The position numbers were made by a program, and so were the translations under genes. Below the pieces are notes generated by a model. The model did not search any database. It was not told the DNA's origin and worked only from the letters and a program-made list of their open reading frames with translations. Shown in pieces: positions 33,518-42,559 of a DNA stretch of 48,530 bases. The stretch is from SZUA-229 sp041589175 (lineage in GTDB: Bacteria; Pseudomonadota; Gammaproteobacteria; SZUA-229), in contig JBFHWF010000013.1 in assembly GCA_041589175.1 (NCBI GenBank), positions 1 through 48,530 on the forward strand. Direction: 5' to 3'. Each line of letters begins with the position of its first letter. Position 1 is the first letter of the stretch.

Positions 33518-34558
33518 ATGAAACTCACAATTACACGCCCCGATGACTGGCACCTGCACGTACGTGACGATGCAGCTCTGAATTACACGGTTCCCTTCAC
33601 AGCGAAGCAGTTTGCCCGCGCCATCATCATGCCGAATCTGACACCACCCAATATTACGACCGAGCAGGCGCTCGCCTACCGTGATCGCATTCTGGCTGCC
33701 ACACCGGAAGATTGTGACTTTACACCCTTAATGACACTTTATCTTACAGATAATACCCCGGCAGAAGAAATCATACGCGCAAAACAGAGCGGTCATGTTT
33801 ACGCCGTTAAGCTCTACCCTGCTGGCGCAACCACTAACTCAGACGCCGGCGTGACGGATATTCGTAAGTGCTATTCCACTCTGGAAGAGATGCAGAAACA
33901 GGGCATTCCCTTGCTGGTACATGGTGAAGTCACCGACCCGGATATCGATGTATTCGACCGCGAGAAGGTTTTTATTGATCGTGTTCTTATTCCGACGCGT
34001 GAGGCCTTTCCCGAGCTAAAAATCGTTTTCGAACACATCACCACTCGTCAGGCTGCGGATTATGTACTGAGTGCAGATGAACATACAGGGGCAACCATCA
34101 CTCCACAGCACCTGCTGTATAATCGCAACGCGATCTTTAAAGGCGGCATACGCCCGCACTACTACTGCCTGCCTGTTCTCAAACGTGAGGAGCATCGCAA
34201 GGCGCTGGTGGCTGCGGCAACATCGGGAAATCCACGATTTTTCCTGGGCACCGATAGCGCCCCCCATGCCCAGAATAAAAAGGAAAACAGCTGCGGCTGT
34301 GCCGGAATTTTTTCAGCGCCACTTGCCATCGAGCTTTACACCCGGGCATTCGATGAAAATCATGCACTGGACAAACTGGAAGGCTTTGCCAGCCACTTCG
34401 GCCCTGACTTTTATGGCCTGCCCCGCAATACAGAGTCGATTACCCTGCAACGTGAAAGCTGGACCGTGCCAGAATCCTACCCCTACTGTGATGGCAATAT
34501 CGTGCCCTTACATGCCGGTGAAGAAGAGAGCTGGAAGCTACTTGATTCTAGGGGATAA
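33518..34558 (+). CDS. pyrC: Dihydroorotase PyrC (class II type)
   Basis: A 346-residue zinc amidohydrolase of the E. coli type in pyrimidine synthesis, forming dihydroorotate from carbamoyl aspartate. The HLHVRD metal motif is at 12-17, and the carbamylated lysine is Lys98 in AVKLYPAGATTNSDAG. HGEVTD and FLGTDSAPHAQNKKE with the catalytic Asp are present. It converges with the TraB/GumN gene, overlapping its 3' end by 11 bases. Confidence 0.97.
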   Translation: MKLTITRPDDWHLHVRDDAALNYTVPFTAKQFARAIIMPNLTPPNITTEQALAYRDRILAATPEDCDFTPLMTLYLTDNTPAEEIIRAKQSGHVYAVKLYPAGATTNSDAGVTDIRKCYSTLEEMQKQGIPLLVHGEVTDPDIDVFDREKVFIDRVLIPTREAFPELKIVFEHITTRQAADYVLSADEHTGATITPQHLLYNRNAIFKGGIRPHYYCLPVLKREEHRKALVAAATSGNPRFFLGTDSAPHAQNKKENSCGCAGIFSAPLAIELYTRAFDENHALDKLEGFASHFGPDFYGLPRNTESITLQRESWTVPESYPYCDGNIVPLHAGEEESWKLLDSRG

Positions 34559-35462
34559 CGGACGTCTCAACCCGGCTCACCCGGTACCCTGCCTGTTCGA
34601 GTAGATGCAGCACACCATTTTTCCCCGGTAAATGCAGTGCACCAATCGCGATAAATGCATTCCCTTTTGCCAGTATGGGCTCTAAGCGCTGCGCCATTCG
34701 CTGGTTGCGCACATCCAGCAGCTGATACATAAAGCGATCATCAATATCGGTACTCTCATCCATATAGGCCAGCTGCATCTGCATCAACGCCTGCAAATCC
34801 TCCTGCAGATAAAGACTGATCATATTCCCCATGAGGCGTTCAATCGTTTCCACTTCATCCAGCGTCTGCATCAACATCCAGACCTGTTCCTGCAAGTTCA
34901 GAGTTTCGAAAACGGCCACCTGTTCCTGCGGTGTTTCCAGCCCCTTAAGCTGCTTGTTTTGTCGATGCGCCCGCGTATAAAGCATCATATCCAGTGCCAC
35001 ACCCGATGCAGACTCCTCTGCTGGCAGCATTAGCATAATCATCACCGCCCAGGGTTTCATATGGCGCAACATATCTGCATTCAGTGGTCGCTTTCGCTCT
35101 CGTATCAGCTGGCTCATGCGCTGAAATGCCCGCTCACCCATTAAGGCGTCGAGAGTCTGCCCATTATTAAAGAAACTCGCCTGGCTGACATAGCCTATGG
35201 CTTCAAAATTCATGATCATTTCAGAGACAAACTGCCCGGACTGGTTAAATGCCTGTTCAACCTCTGGCTTGAGTCGCGTCACCCGGGGATCCGACAGATG
35301 CATGGTGCCAAACAGATAACTATCGGGCCGCCCTGCTTTTTCGATTTTCCATAACAGGCCGCTGGGGTGTAGAATGGGCGCCTCGTCAGATGGCAGCGGA
35401 CTCGCTATCCCCTGGAAAGACAACAGCAGGAAGACAAAAAGATAATGATTCAGTCGTTTCAT
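34548..35462 (-). CDS. TraB/GumN family protein
   Basis: A 304-residue exported protein with a Sec signal (KRLNHYLFVFLLLSFQGIASP). The TraB/GumN (Tiki-like) fold is marked by LLWKIEKAGRPDSYLFGTMHLSD with the GTMH motif near residues 52-55 and by the C-terminal AFIAIGALHLPGKNGVLHLLEQAGY. Relatives include a metal-dependent protease in animals; the bacterial role is not established. It is exported and so acts outside the cytoplasm. Overlaps pyrC by 11 bases and is divergent from rnt. Confidence 0.88.
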   Translation of the reverse strand: MKRLNHYLFVFLLLSFQGIASPLPSDEAPILHPSGLLWKIEKAGRPDSYLFGTMHLSDPRVTRLKPEVEQAFNQSGQFVSEMIMNFEAIGYVSQASFFNNGQTLDALMGERAFQRMSQLIRERKRPLNADMLRHMKPWAVMIMLMLPAEESASGVALDMMLYTRAHRQNKQLKGLETPQEQVAVFETLNLQEQVWMLMQTLDEVETIERLMGNMISLYLQEDLQALMQMQLAYMDESTDIDDRFMYQLLDVRNQRMAQRLEPILAKGNAFIAIGALHLPGKNGVLHLLEQAGYRVSRVETSVIP

Positions 35463-35502
35463 AAGCCCTATATATTACAAATCAGCCTAAGAATCACCTT
35501 TC

Positions 35503-36156
35503 ATGAGTAGCAATAACACAATCCCCCCCATGTCTCGCCGCTTCCGCGGTTTTATGCCCGTTGTGATCGATGTTGAAACCGGGGGCTTTAATGCGAAAAA
35601 AGACGCTTTACTTGAAGTGGCTGCCGCTACCCTGAAAATGGATGACAATGGCTATATCAACATCGACGAGCAGATTTCCCGCCATATCATACCGTTTGAA
35701 GGTGCCAATATGGACCCCAAATCACTCGAAGTGAATGGCATAGATCCCTATCACCCTTTTCGAATGGCGATCGATGAGACACAGGCGCTCAACGATATAT
35801 TCAAACTGATTCGCAACAGCCTGAAAAAGAACAAGTGCAAACGTGCCATTATGGTCGGCCATAACACCACCATGGATCTTAGCTTTATCAACGCAGCTGC
35901 CGAGCGCTGTAAAATCAACCGCAACCCGTTTCATCCGTTTAGCACGTTTGACACCGTATCCTTTGCCGGGCTGGCCTATGGGCAGACTGTATTATCTCGA
36001 GCCGTTCAGGCCGCTGGTATCGACTGGGATAACAGCCAGGCTCACTCCGCCAGCTACGACACGCTCAAAACTGCCGAACTGTTCTGTAACATCGTAAATC
36101 GCTGGCGTAAATCCAATGGACTGGTATGGACCAGCCCACTGGATGATGAGGCCTGA
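35503..36156 (+). CDS. rnt: Ribonuclease T
   Basis: A 217-residue DEDDh 3'-5' exoribonuclease that trims tRNA and other small RNAs. The active site is split over VIDVETGGFNAKKD (D, E), GHNTTMDLSFI (D), and AHSASYDTLKTAEL (H, D). Conserved RNase T blocks include RFRGFMPVVIDVETGG and LARAVQAAGIDWDN-like VLSRAVQAAGIDWDNSQAH. It is preceded by a short divergent region to the TraB/GumN gene. Confidence 0.96.
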   Translation: MSSNNTIPPMSRRFRGFMPVVIDVETGGFNAKKDALLEVAAATLKMDDNGYINIDEQISRHIIPFEGANMDPKSLEVNGIDPYHPFRMAIDETQALNDIFKLIRNSLKKNKCKRAIMVGHNTTMDLSFINAAAERCKINRNPFHPFSTFDTVSFAGLAYGQTVLSRAVQAAGIDWDNSQAHSASYDTLKTAELFCNIVNRWRKSNGLVWTSPLDDEA

Positions 36157-36227
36157 ACGCCTGATACTGGCCCTGCCACATGCATGGTGATACTATTGGG
36201 CGGTCACCCATTTGAGGTAGTAGCCGG

Positions 36228-36292
36228 GGTGATGCGGCGGTACGCCATTACCGTTCAATAAGGAAAGATGCATCGCCTGTCCCTCGGCAGGC
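36228..36292 (+). other. Possible structured RNA leader before the GGDEF gene
   Basis: The 176-base gap after rnt contains a hairpin of 6 plus 4 bp (36228-36233 with 36247-36252 and 36236-36239 with 36243-36246) and a second 5-bp stem (36275-36279 with 36288-36292). It could be a leader of the cyclase gene. No known riboswitch class was matched. Confidence 0.35.
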
Positions 36293-36332
36293 ATATGTTA
36301 ATGATTTAACAGCTATACTACTGAGAAACGTC

Positions 36333-37358
36333 ATGGGATCAGCGTATGGGCGCGTAGCGCAATCAGAACGCGATAATAAAAAAAACAGGGCTCGCAACAG
36401 AATCCAGATGTCCAATAAGAACGTATCCATCATTATTGTTGATGACATGCAATTCAGCCGTGTCGTTGTTCAGGCAGCTCTAAAAAAAGCAGGCTTCACC
36501 AATATTCGCGTTGCATCACGTGCCGACGAAGCACTGAGAATGATGAATGAACAACATGCCGATGTCGTGCTCGCCGACTGGGTTATGCCTGAGATGGATG
36601 GCCTGGAGCTTACCGACATTATTCGTCAGCGAGATGAAGAACAGGGCACTTACACGGCCATTATTCTTTTCACCGCACAGGAAGGCATCGAACCTCTGGT
36701 AGAGGCTTTCGATCGCGGCGTTGATGACTACATCAGCAAGCCACCGAACCCCCGTGAACTCGCAGCTCGCGTGAATGCTGCAGCCCGAATCGCATCACTA
36801 CAGAATGACCTGCTAGAAACCTCTCACCAGCTGGAAGACACAATCAAGCACCTCGAGGAGATGGCACTCACAGATCCGCTTACCGGCGTTGGTAATCGTC
36901 GTCTACTATCTCGCCAACTGGAATATCATTTGCTGGATGCTTCGGCACGTAAGGGCGGCGTCTGCTTTGTGATGCTGGACATCGACCACTTCAAGAAAGT
37001 TAACGACACCCACGGACACGATGTAGGTGATGAGGTCCTGATTGGCTTCACTCGCCGTATTCGCCGCACCGTACGCCCTACCGATCTGGTTGCACGCATG
37101 GGAGGTGAAGAGTTCGGTGTTATCATGCATTACACACGGGCAGAAAATTTCCGCCACTCGACCCTGGAACGCCTGTTAGCCAGCATCAACCAGCGTCCGT
37201 TCAAAACGTCTGTTGGTGATCTGGAGATTACCGCCTCCATCGGCGTCTGCTTTTACAAGGGAGAGGGCGAACAACCATCGGTACAGAACCTGATCAAATG
37301 CGCTGATGAAAAACTCTACGAAGCCAAAACTAACGGTCGCAATCAGATCGCTTACTAG
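36333..37358 (+). CDS. Response regulator with GGDEF diguanylate cyclase domain
   Basis: A 341-residue REC-GGDEF protein. The receiver (about 30-150) has DD at 37-38, phospho-acceptor Asp82 and Lys136. A coiled-coil linker (155-178) is followed by the cyclase domain with DPLTGVGNRR at 181 and the active site GGEEF at 257-261. The inhibitory I-site RPTD lies at 248-251, five residues before it, so product feedback is expected. It makes c-di-GMP, opposing the HD-GYP protein elsewhere in the window. The first 25 residues (MGSAYGR and basic) are unlike receivers, and MSNKNVS at 36408 is an alternative start; neither has a strong ribosome site. Confidence 0.92.
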   Translation: MGSAYGRVAQSERDNKKNRARNRIQMSNKNVSIIIVDDMQFSRVVVQAALKKAGFTNIRVASRADEALRMMNEQHADVVLADWVMPEMDGLELTDIIRQRDEEQGTYTAIILFTAQEGIEPLVEAFDRGVDDYISKPPNPRELAARVNAAARIASLQNDLLETSHQLEDTIKHLEEMALTDPLTGVGNRRLLSRQLEYHLLDASARKGGVCFVMLDIDHFKKVNDTHGHDVGDEVLIGFTRRIRRTVRPTDLVARMGGEEFGVIMHYTRAENFRHSTLERLLASINQRPFKTSVGDLEITASIGVCFYKGEGEQPSVQNLIKCADEKLYEAKTNGRNQIAY

Positions 37359-37370
37359 AAATCAGACGCA

Positions 37371-37414
37371 AAAAAAGCCCCGCTGCAGTCACCTGCAGCA
37401 GGGCTTTCTGTTTT
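37371..37414. terminator. Bidirectional terminator between GGDEF gene and grxD
   Basis: A stem of 11 pairs with one mismatch (37377-37388 with 37393-37404) and a TCAC loop, with As before and a T-rich tract (TTTCTGTTTT) after. It serves both convergent genes. Confidence 0.85.
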
Positions 37415-37427
37415 CAACGGCAATTAA

Positions 37428-37745
37428 CTAGTTGCCAACCGCCTCATCGATCATTTTCTGCAACTCACCCTTCTCGAACATTTCCAGGGTAATATCACAG
37501 CCACCAATCAGCTCGCCATTAATGTAGACCTGTGGGAAAGTTGGCCAGTCTGCATAACGGGGAAGGTTCTGGAAAATCTCGGGATCCGCCAGCACATTAC
37601 AGTAGCCAAACTCTTTACCACACTGTTTCAGCGCTTCAGCAGTACGACTTGAGAAACCACAGGATGGAAACTGCGGCGTACCCTTCATAAAAATAAACAC
37701 GGGATGCTTCTTAACTGCCTCGTCGATACGCTGCATTACGTCCAT
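37428..37745 (-). CDS. grxD: Monothiol glutaredoxin, Grx4 type
   Basis: A 105-residue monothiol glutaredoxin with the CGFS active site at residues 29-32 (PQFPSCGFSSRTAEA). The family binds a [2Fe-2S] cluster with glutathione and delivers or stores iron-sulfur clusters. WPTFPQVYINGELIGGCDI with the cis-Pro region is also conserved. It is downstream of an amidotransferase gene with 96 bases between. Confidence 0.96.
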   Translation of the reverse strand: MDVMQRIDEAVKKHPVFIFMKGTPQFPSCGFSSRTAEALKQCGKEFGYCNVLADPEIFQNLPRYADWPTFPQVYINGELIGGCDITLEMFEKGELQKMIDEAVGN

Positions 37746-37841
37746 AATTCACCTCAAAAATAAGAATATGTCTGATTAATCCAATATGGTGGCCATTCTA
37801 GGCTTTTCAAGGCCTCGATAACACCCTGCGGATTAAGGGGA

Positions 37842-39626
37842 TTATGATGCCCCATCCACATTGCGCTGCAACCACATTTCCAGCAGGGCCAGATGCCACA
37901 GCTTACTGCCCTGCAATCGCGTATGATATTCCTCAGGCTTCGCCAGCAGCTTTTCCACGTAGGCAGGCTGAAACAGGCCTCGTTGCCGCGCCTGATCACT
38001 GTGGAGAATTTCTCGCATAAATTCGAGAAATTCGCCGCGCACATATTTCAGCGCGGGTACCGGGAAATACGCCTTGGGCCGATCGATTACCGGGTCTGGC
38101 AACAGGCCACGGGCGATTTTCTTTAATACGTGCTTGCCCTGACTCTGCAACTTCATCTCTGGCGGCATACTGGCTGCGAGCTCCACCAGCTTATGATCAA
38201 GGAACGGCACCCTGGCCTCCAGCCCCCAGGCCATAGTCATATTATCAACCCGCTTAACCGGGTCATCGACGATCAGGGTCGTCACATCCAGCTTGAGCAC
38301 ACGGTCGATATATTCATCTGCCTGCCCCTTATTCAACAGCTGGCGAACCAGAATGCCCGTATGATCCTCACCCTGAAACTGAGTGGCTACGGTTTGCAGA
38401 TATTCCTCGTGATCACGATCAAAATAGCGGGATGCAAAACGATCGAGCATATCCTCACCTTCTGCCTCGTGCATCTGCGGATACCAGAAATAGCCGGCAA
38501 ATACCTCATCAGCCCCCTGACCACTCTGCACCACCTTGACCTCACGGGATACCTGCTCAGAGAGCATGTAAAATGCGACCGCATCCTGCCCCACCATCGG
38601 TTCAGCCATGACATCCACCGCCTGCGGCAGATAGTCCAGTACACGGTCATTACGAATAAAAAACTTGTGATGATCCGTCTGGAAACGGTCTACCACCATA
38701 TCGGAAAATTCGAATTCATTACCCTTTTCTTCAGGCTGATCTTCAAAGCCGACCGTAAAGGTTTTCAGATTACCCACACCGGCTTCGGACAAAAGCCCTA
38801 CAAGCAGACATGAGTCCAGACCACCAGATAGCAGCACACCAACTGGCACATCAGCGATCGTCTTGCGCTTCTCAACCGCTTCACGGAGCGCATCGTGTAT
38901 GGCCTCTTCCCATTCCACCTCATCCATCGCTTGAGCAGGCCGTACTGCATTTAACTGCCAGTATTCTCGCTCACTGCGGCTACCATCGACCTTAAACATC
39001 ATGCAGTGGGCTGGCCTGAATTTAAGAACACCGTTCAGGATGGTATGTGGCGCAGGAATGACTGCATGCAGCGTCAGTTGATGATGCAGGCCTACCGGAT
39101 TAATAGAAGTGTCGATAGCACCGGTTGCCAGTAGTGCCTGCACATTGGATGCAAACAACAGGCGCTGGCCATCCACCGCATAATACAGTGGCTTGATACC
39201 CATTCGGTCTCGCGCCATAAAGAGCGTCTGCTTGCGCATATCCCAGATCGCGAAGGCAAACATGCCATGCAGTCGCTCGACACAGGACTCACCCCATTCG
39301 GCATAGGCCTTTAGAATGACCTCCGAATCACCACTGGAAAAAAAGTGATAGCCCTTGCTCTGTAACTCGGCTCGCAGAGCAGGGAAGTTATAGATCGTGC
39401 CATTGAACACCAGTGCAAGCCCAAGCTCCTGATCGACCAGTGGCTGATTGGCATGTTCAGACAGGTCTATTATCGCCAGCCGACGATGCCCAAGCGCCAC
39501 GGGCCCATCTGAATATGAGCCACCATGATCCGGGCCGCGCCGTTCGAGGCGCGCCATCATTCGATGGGTTAACGCCAGGTCTGGCGCACGATTATCGAAG
39601 CGGAATTCACCACAGATACCACACAT
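37842..39626 (-). CDS. Asparagine synthase-like N-acetylglutaminylglutamine amidotransferase
   Basis: A 594-residue class II amidotransferase. N-terminal glutaminase: nucleophile Cys2 in MCGICGEFRF, RRGPDHGG and GHRRLAIIDLS, LVFNGTIYNF and GDSEVI. C-terminal synthetase: PP-loop SGGLDSCLLVGLL near residue 268, GQGADEVFAGYFWYP and WGLEARVPFLDH. The C-terminal block LQGSKLWHLALLEMWL and IDRPKAYFPVPALK match the amidotransferase that makes N-acetylglutaminylglutamine amide, a compatible solute in bacteria. The partner acetyltransferase/ATP-grasp gene is not adjacent. Ordinary AsnB is the alternative. It lies 41 bases downstream of mrcA on the same strand. Confidence 0.83.
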   Translation of the reverse strand: MCGICGEFRFDNRAPDLALTHRMMARLERRGPDHGGSYSDGPVALGHRRLAIIDLSEHANQPLVDQELGLALVFNGTIYNFPALRAELQSKGYHFFSSGDSEVILKAYAEWGESCVERLHGMFAFAIWDMRKQTLFMARDRMGIKPLYYAVDGQRLLFASNVQALLATGAIDTSINPVGLHHQLTLHAVIPAPHTILNGVLKFRPAHCMMFKVDGSRSEREYWQLNAVRPAQAMDEVEWEEAIHDALREAVEKRKTIADVPVGVLLSGGLDSCLLVGLLSEAGVGNLKTFTVGFEDQPEEKGNEFEFSDMVVDRFQTDHHKFFIRNDRVLDYLPQAVDVMAEPMVGQDAVAFYMLSEQVSREVKVVQSGQGADEVFAGYFWYPQMHEAEGEDMLDRFASRYFDRDHEEYLQTVATQFQGEDHTGILVRQLLNKGQADEYIDRVLKLDVTTLIVDDPVKRVDNMTMAWGLEARVPFLDHKLVELAASMPPEMKLQSQGKHVLKKIARGLLPDPVIDRPKAYFPVPALKYVRGEFLEFMREILHSDQARQRGLFQPAYVEKLLAKPEEYHTRLQGSKLWHLALLEMWLQRNVDGAS

Positions 39627-39667
39627 ATGTCTTAACTCGATTTGTATTGACGAGTGGGCAGCTCGAT

Positions 39668-42214
39668 CTAAAACAGCTGCTCCGGTATTACACCGGGTTG
39701 CCCATTACCTGCTGGCAGCTTGTCTGTGGCCAACGCCTGGGGAACAGATTCGGTACGGAAAATCTCGAACACCACGTTGCTGTCATTTGCATTAGCAAGC
39801 TCTCCGGTCTCAGCATTAATTTTAACATTAACCAGACCTTCCGGGCGCGGCATCATATCTTCGGCAATACCCTGTAATGCGGTTCGCATATATTCGATCC
39901 ACATGGGTAATGCCGCTTTGGAACCCGTTTCGTAATTACCCAGAGATAGCTGCTGCTGGTCAAAACCGACCCAGGCAGTCGCCACGACACGATCATTAAA
40001 ACCATTAAACCAGGCATCTTTCTGATCATTTGTCGTACCGGTTTTACCATGCAGATCTGAGCGCCCCAGCGCCTTTGCTCTCACTGCGGTGCCTCGATTA
40101 ACCACATCCTGCAGGATCGTTCGCATAATATAGGCAACGCGTTCATCAAGCACTCGCTCGGCCTGCTTGGGCAACTTGTGTGTTATAGCCACTTCTTCAC
40201 CCGTATTCACACCCGTACTCTGCAATGATTTCTGCAACAGCACCGCTTCGTCCTGTAATTGCTGCCTGGCTCCTGCATCTTGCGATTCCAGTTGCTGCAT
40301 CACACTCGCTGGCAACACAACACCTCGAGCATTCAGTTCACAGCGCACACAGGCCACCTCAGGGTCTGCCTCAAACAGCACATTGCCATCCATGTCTTCT
40401 ATGCGCTCGATAAAATAGGGTTTTACACGATAACCACCATTGGCAAAAACCGCATACCCTGTAGCCAGTTCCAGTGGACTCACTTCACCACTACCCAACG
40501 CTAACGACAGGTCATGGGGCAGATTCTTGCTATCGAAACCAAAGCGCTCCGCAAACCCGGTGGCGTAGCGAATTCCAATCGATCGCAGTATTCGGATCGA
40601 CACCAGATTACGTGACTTCACCAGTGCTTCACGTAAGCGTGTAGGGCCAAAAAACTTTCCACTGTAATTTTCCGGGCGCCAGGTACCTTCCAGCACCGGA
40701 TCATGGAATACCACCGGCGCATCATTCACCAGCGTGGCGGCGGTGTACTCCTTACTTAAAGCCGCACTGTATACAAAAGGCTTGAAACTGGAACCCGCCT
40801 GACGCTTCGCCTGCACGGCACGATTAAATTTACTGTGGTTGTAATCAAAGCCACCCACCAGAGCCTGAATAGCCCCATCATTACTACGCAGTGATGTAAT
40901 CGCACCCTGAACTTCAGGAATCTGCCCCATCACCCAACGATCATCAACCCGATAGATTCGTATAACATCACCAACTGCCATAATATCCGCTGCAGTCTCA
41001 GGTGCCCCACCCTGGCGATTACGATCAATAAAAGGCTTTGCCCAGCTCATCGACTCCCAGTCCAGCTGAATCAGGCGATTACCTTTCAGATAAACGCGCG
41101 CGCCCTGCTCCTGCACTTCCAGCACCAGTGCCGGGTGCAGGCCACCCACCGTTTTGAACCCGCTAATCGCATCTTCCCAGAGCTGCTCTACAGCCACGCT
41201 GTCTTTCTGGCTCTCAACTTCGACCTGCATATCCACCCTGTGCTCGGGACCACGATAGCCATGTCGCTGATCATAGGCATGCAACGCATAACGAACACTC
41301 GCATTAGCGGCTTCCTGCAAACGACCATCGACGGTGGTGAACACATTTAGTCCACGCGTGTAGGCCTCTTCACCAAACTGCCGAGTGATTTCCGAACGCA
41401 CCATCTCCGCCACATAGGGTGCATTGACTTCAACAGGAGAGTCATGCAAACCCGCGGTTACTGGCTGAGCCTTGGCAAACCGCATATCTGTCTCAGAAAT
41501 ATAACCCAGCTCCAGCATACGCTTGAGCACATAATCACGGCGCACGACGGCACGCGTTGGGTTAATAATCGGGTTATAGCGCGATGGCGCTTTGGGTAAC
41601 CCCGCAATCATCGCGGTCTGCGCCAGATCCAGCTCCTCCAGTGACTTCCCGTAATACACCTGAGCGGCTGCCGCTACGCCATAGGAACGGTTACCCAGGT
41701 AAATCTTGTTAAGATAGAGCTCCAGCACCTGATCCTTGCTGAGCTGCTGTTCGATTCTCAGCGCCAGAAAAATCTCATTAATCTTTCTCGCAAAGGTTTT
41801 TTCACGGCTCAGATAGAAATTTCGCGCCAGCTGCATGGTAATGGTCGACCCCCCCTGGCCACGCTCCCCCGTGGTTGCCAGCACCATCATGGCACGCAGA
41901 ATACCCTGATAATCTACGCCTGGATGCTCATAAAATCGATCATCCTCAGCCGCAAGAAACGCCTGGCGCATCTGCAGGGGGATCTGATCGATGGATTTTG
42001 GCGAGCGACGCTTTTCACCATATTCGGCGATTAACCCACCTTCTGAACTATAAATTCGCAGGGGAACCTGTAATTGAATATCGCTAAGACCCTCTATAGA
42101 AGGGAGCTCTGGCTCAAGATAAAGATATAAGGCGATAAGCCCAGCCAGCCCTAATGCCACCATGGCAAAGAAAATTTTCGAACTGATTCGAAGAAAACTT
42201 AAAAAATTACGCAT
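39668..42214 (-). CDS. mrcA: Penicillin-binding protein 1A
   Basis: An 848-residue class A PBP that polymerises glycan and cross-links peptides. One N-terminal membrane helix (about 12-32), a glycosyltransferase domain with catalytic Glu90 in LAAEDDRFYEHPGVD, then an ODD-like insert region and the transpeptidase domain with S-x-x-K in AGSSFKPFVYS, SRN, and KTGT in HGKTGTTNDQKDAWF. The last segment KINAETGELANANDSNVVFEIF fits PBP1A. It diverges from pilM, as in Pseudomonas and related genera. Confidence 0.95.
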   Translation of the reverse strand: MRNFLSFLRISSKIFFAMVALGLAGLIALYLYLEPELPSIEGLSDIQLQVPLRIYSSEGGLIAEYGEKRRSPKSIDQIPLQMRQAFLAAEDDRFYEHPGVDYQGILRAMMVLATTGERGQGGSTITMQLARNFYLSREKTFARKINEIFLALRIEQQLSKDQVLELYLNKIYLGNRSYGVAAAAQVYYGKSLEELDLAQTAMIAGLPKAPSRYNPIINPTRAVVRRDYVLKRMLELGYISETDMRFAKAQPVTAGLHDSPVEVNAPYVAEMVRSEITRQFGEEAYTRGLNVFTTVDGRLQEAANASVRYALHAYDQRHGYRGPEHRVDMQVEVESQKDSVAVEQLWEDAISGFKTVGGLHPALVLEVQEQGARVYLKGNRLIQLDWESMSWAKPFIDRNRQGGAPETAADIMAVGDVIRIYRVDDRWVMGQIPEVQGAITSLRSNDGAIQALVGGFDYNHSKFNRAVQAKRQAGSSFKPFVYSAALSKEYTAATLVNDAPVVFHDPVLEGTWRPENYSGKFFGPTRLREALVKSRNLVSIRILRSIGIRYATGFAERFGFDSKNLPHDLSLALGSGEVSPLELATGYAVFANGGYRVKPYFIERIEDMDGNVLFEADPEVACVRCELNARGVVLPASVMQQLESQDAGARQQLQDEAVLLQKSLQSTGVNTGEEVAITHKLPKQAERVLDERVAYIMRTILQDVVNRGTAVRAKALGRSDLHGKTGTTNDQKDAWFNGFNDRVVATAWVGFDQQQLSLGNYETGSKAALPMWIEYMRTALQGIAEDMMPRPEGLVNVKINAETGELANANDSNVVFEIFRTESVPQALATDKLPAGNGQPGVIPEQLF

Positions 42215-42559
42215 ATGCTTTTATTAACCCTGTTAGGCTCCACGACAGCCAGAAGATCCCCAAACAGCCTGTTTAGTAGCAACCATACCCCATATGAGAC
42301 AGGCAAAATAACTTATTTATCAGTTATCTACTATGCTCAGAAGTGCAAAAAACCATGTGCTTTCTCCTTTCCACATGGCCATTGCTCGAGGCTCATCCTG
42401 CTTTTTGTGCATCGAATTATAGTCCCTGATGCAAATTCAGGCGACATGAAATTGAAAATAGACTAGTATTATTCGATACTTGCAGCTAATATTTAATGCA
42501 GATACACACAAAAGAGCTATAACTACTTATTACTCAAAGTGGATTAAGAGGATCGCAAC
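42215..42559. other. Intergenic region between mrcA and pilM
   Basis: 345 bases between divergent genes, expected to hold both promoters. I see a 7-bp inverted repeat (CCATGTG at 42353-42359 with CACATGG at 42373-42379) and an AT-rich stretch near 42440-42480. No box pair is convincing. A 83-codon frame starting at 42215 exists but abuts the mrcA start and has no support. The pilM ribosome site AGAGGA lies near 42546. Confidence 0.6.

Noticed and set aside
36210..36252. Possible c-di-GMP riboswitch upstream of the GGDEF gene
   Set aside because: A GGTAG-TAGC-GGGGT-like string occurs, but the conserved 5' helix, the GNRA loop and the CACGCA and GCAAAGCC blocks are missing.
42215..42466. 83-codon plus-strand frame next to the mrcA start
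   Set aside because: It begins at the base beside a divergent start codon, has no ribosome site and no similarity to known proteins, and lies in a promoter region.
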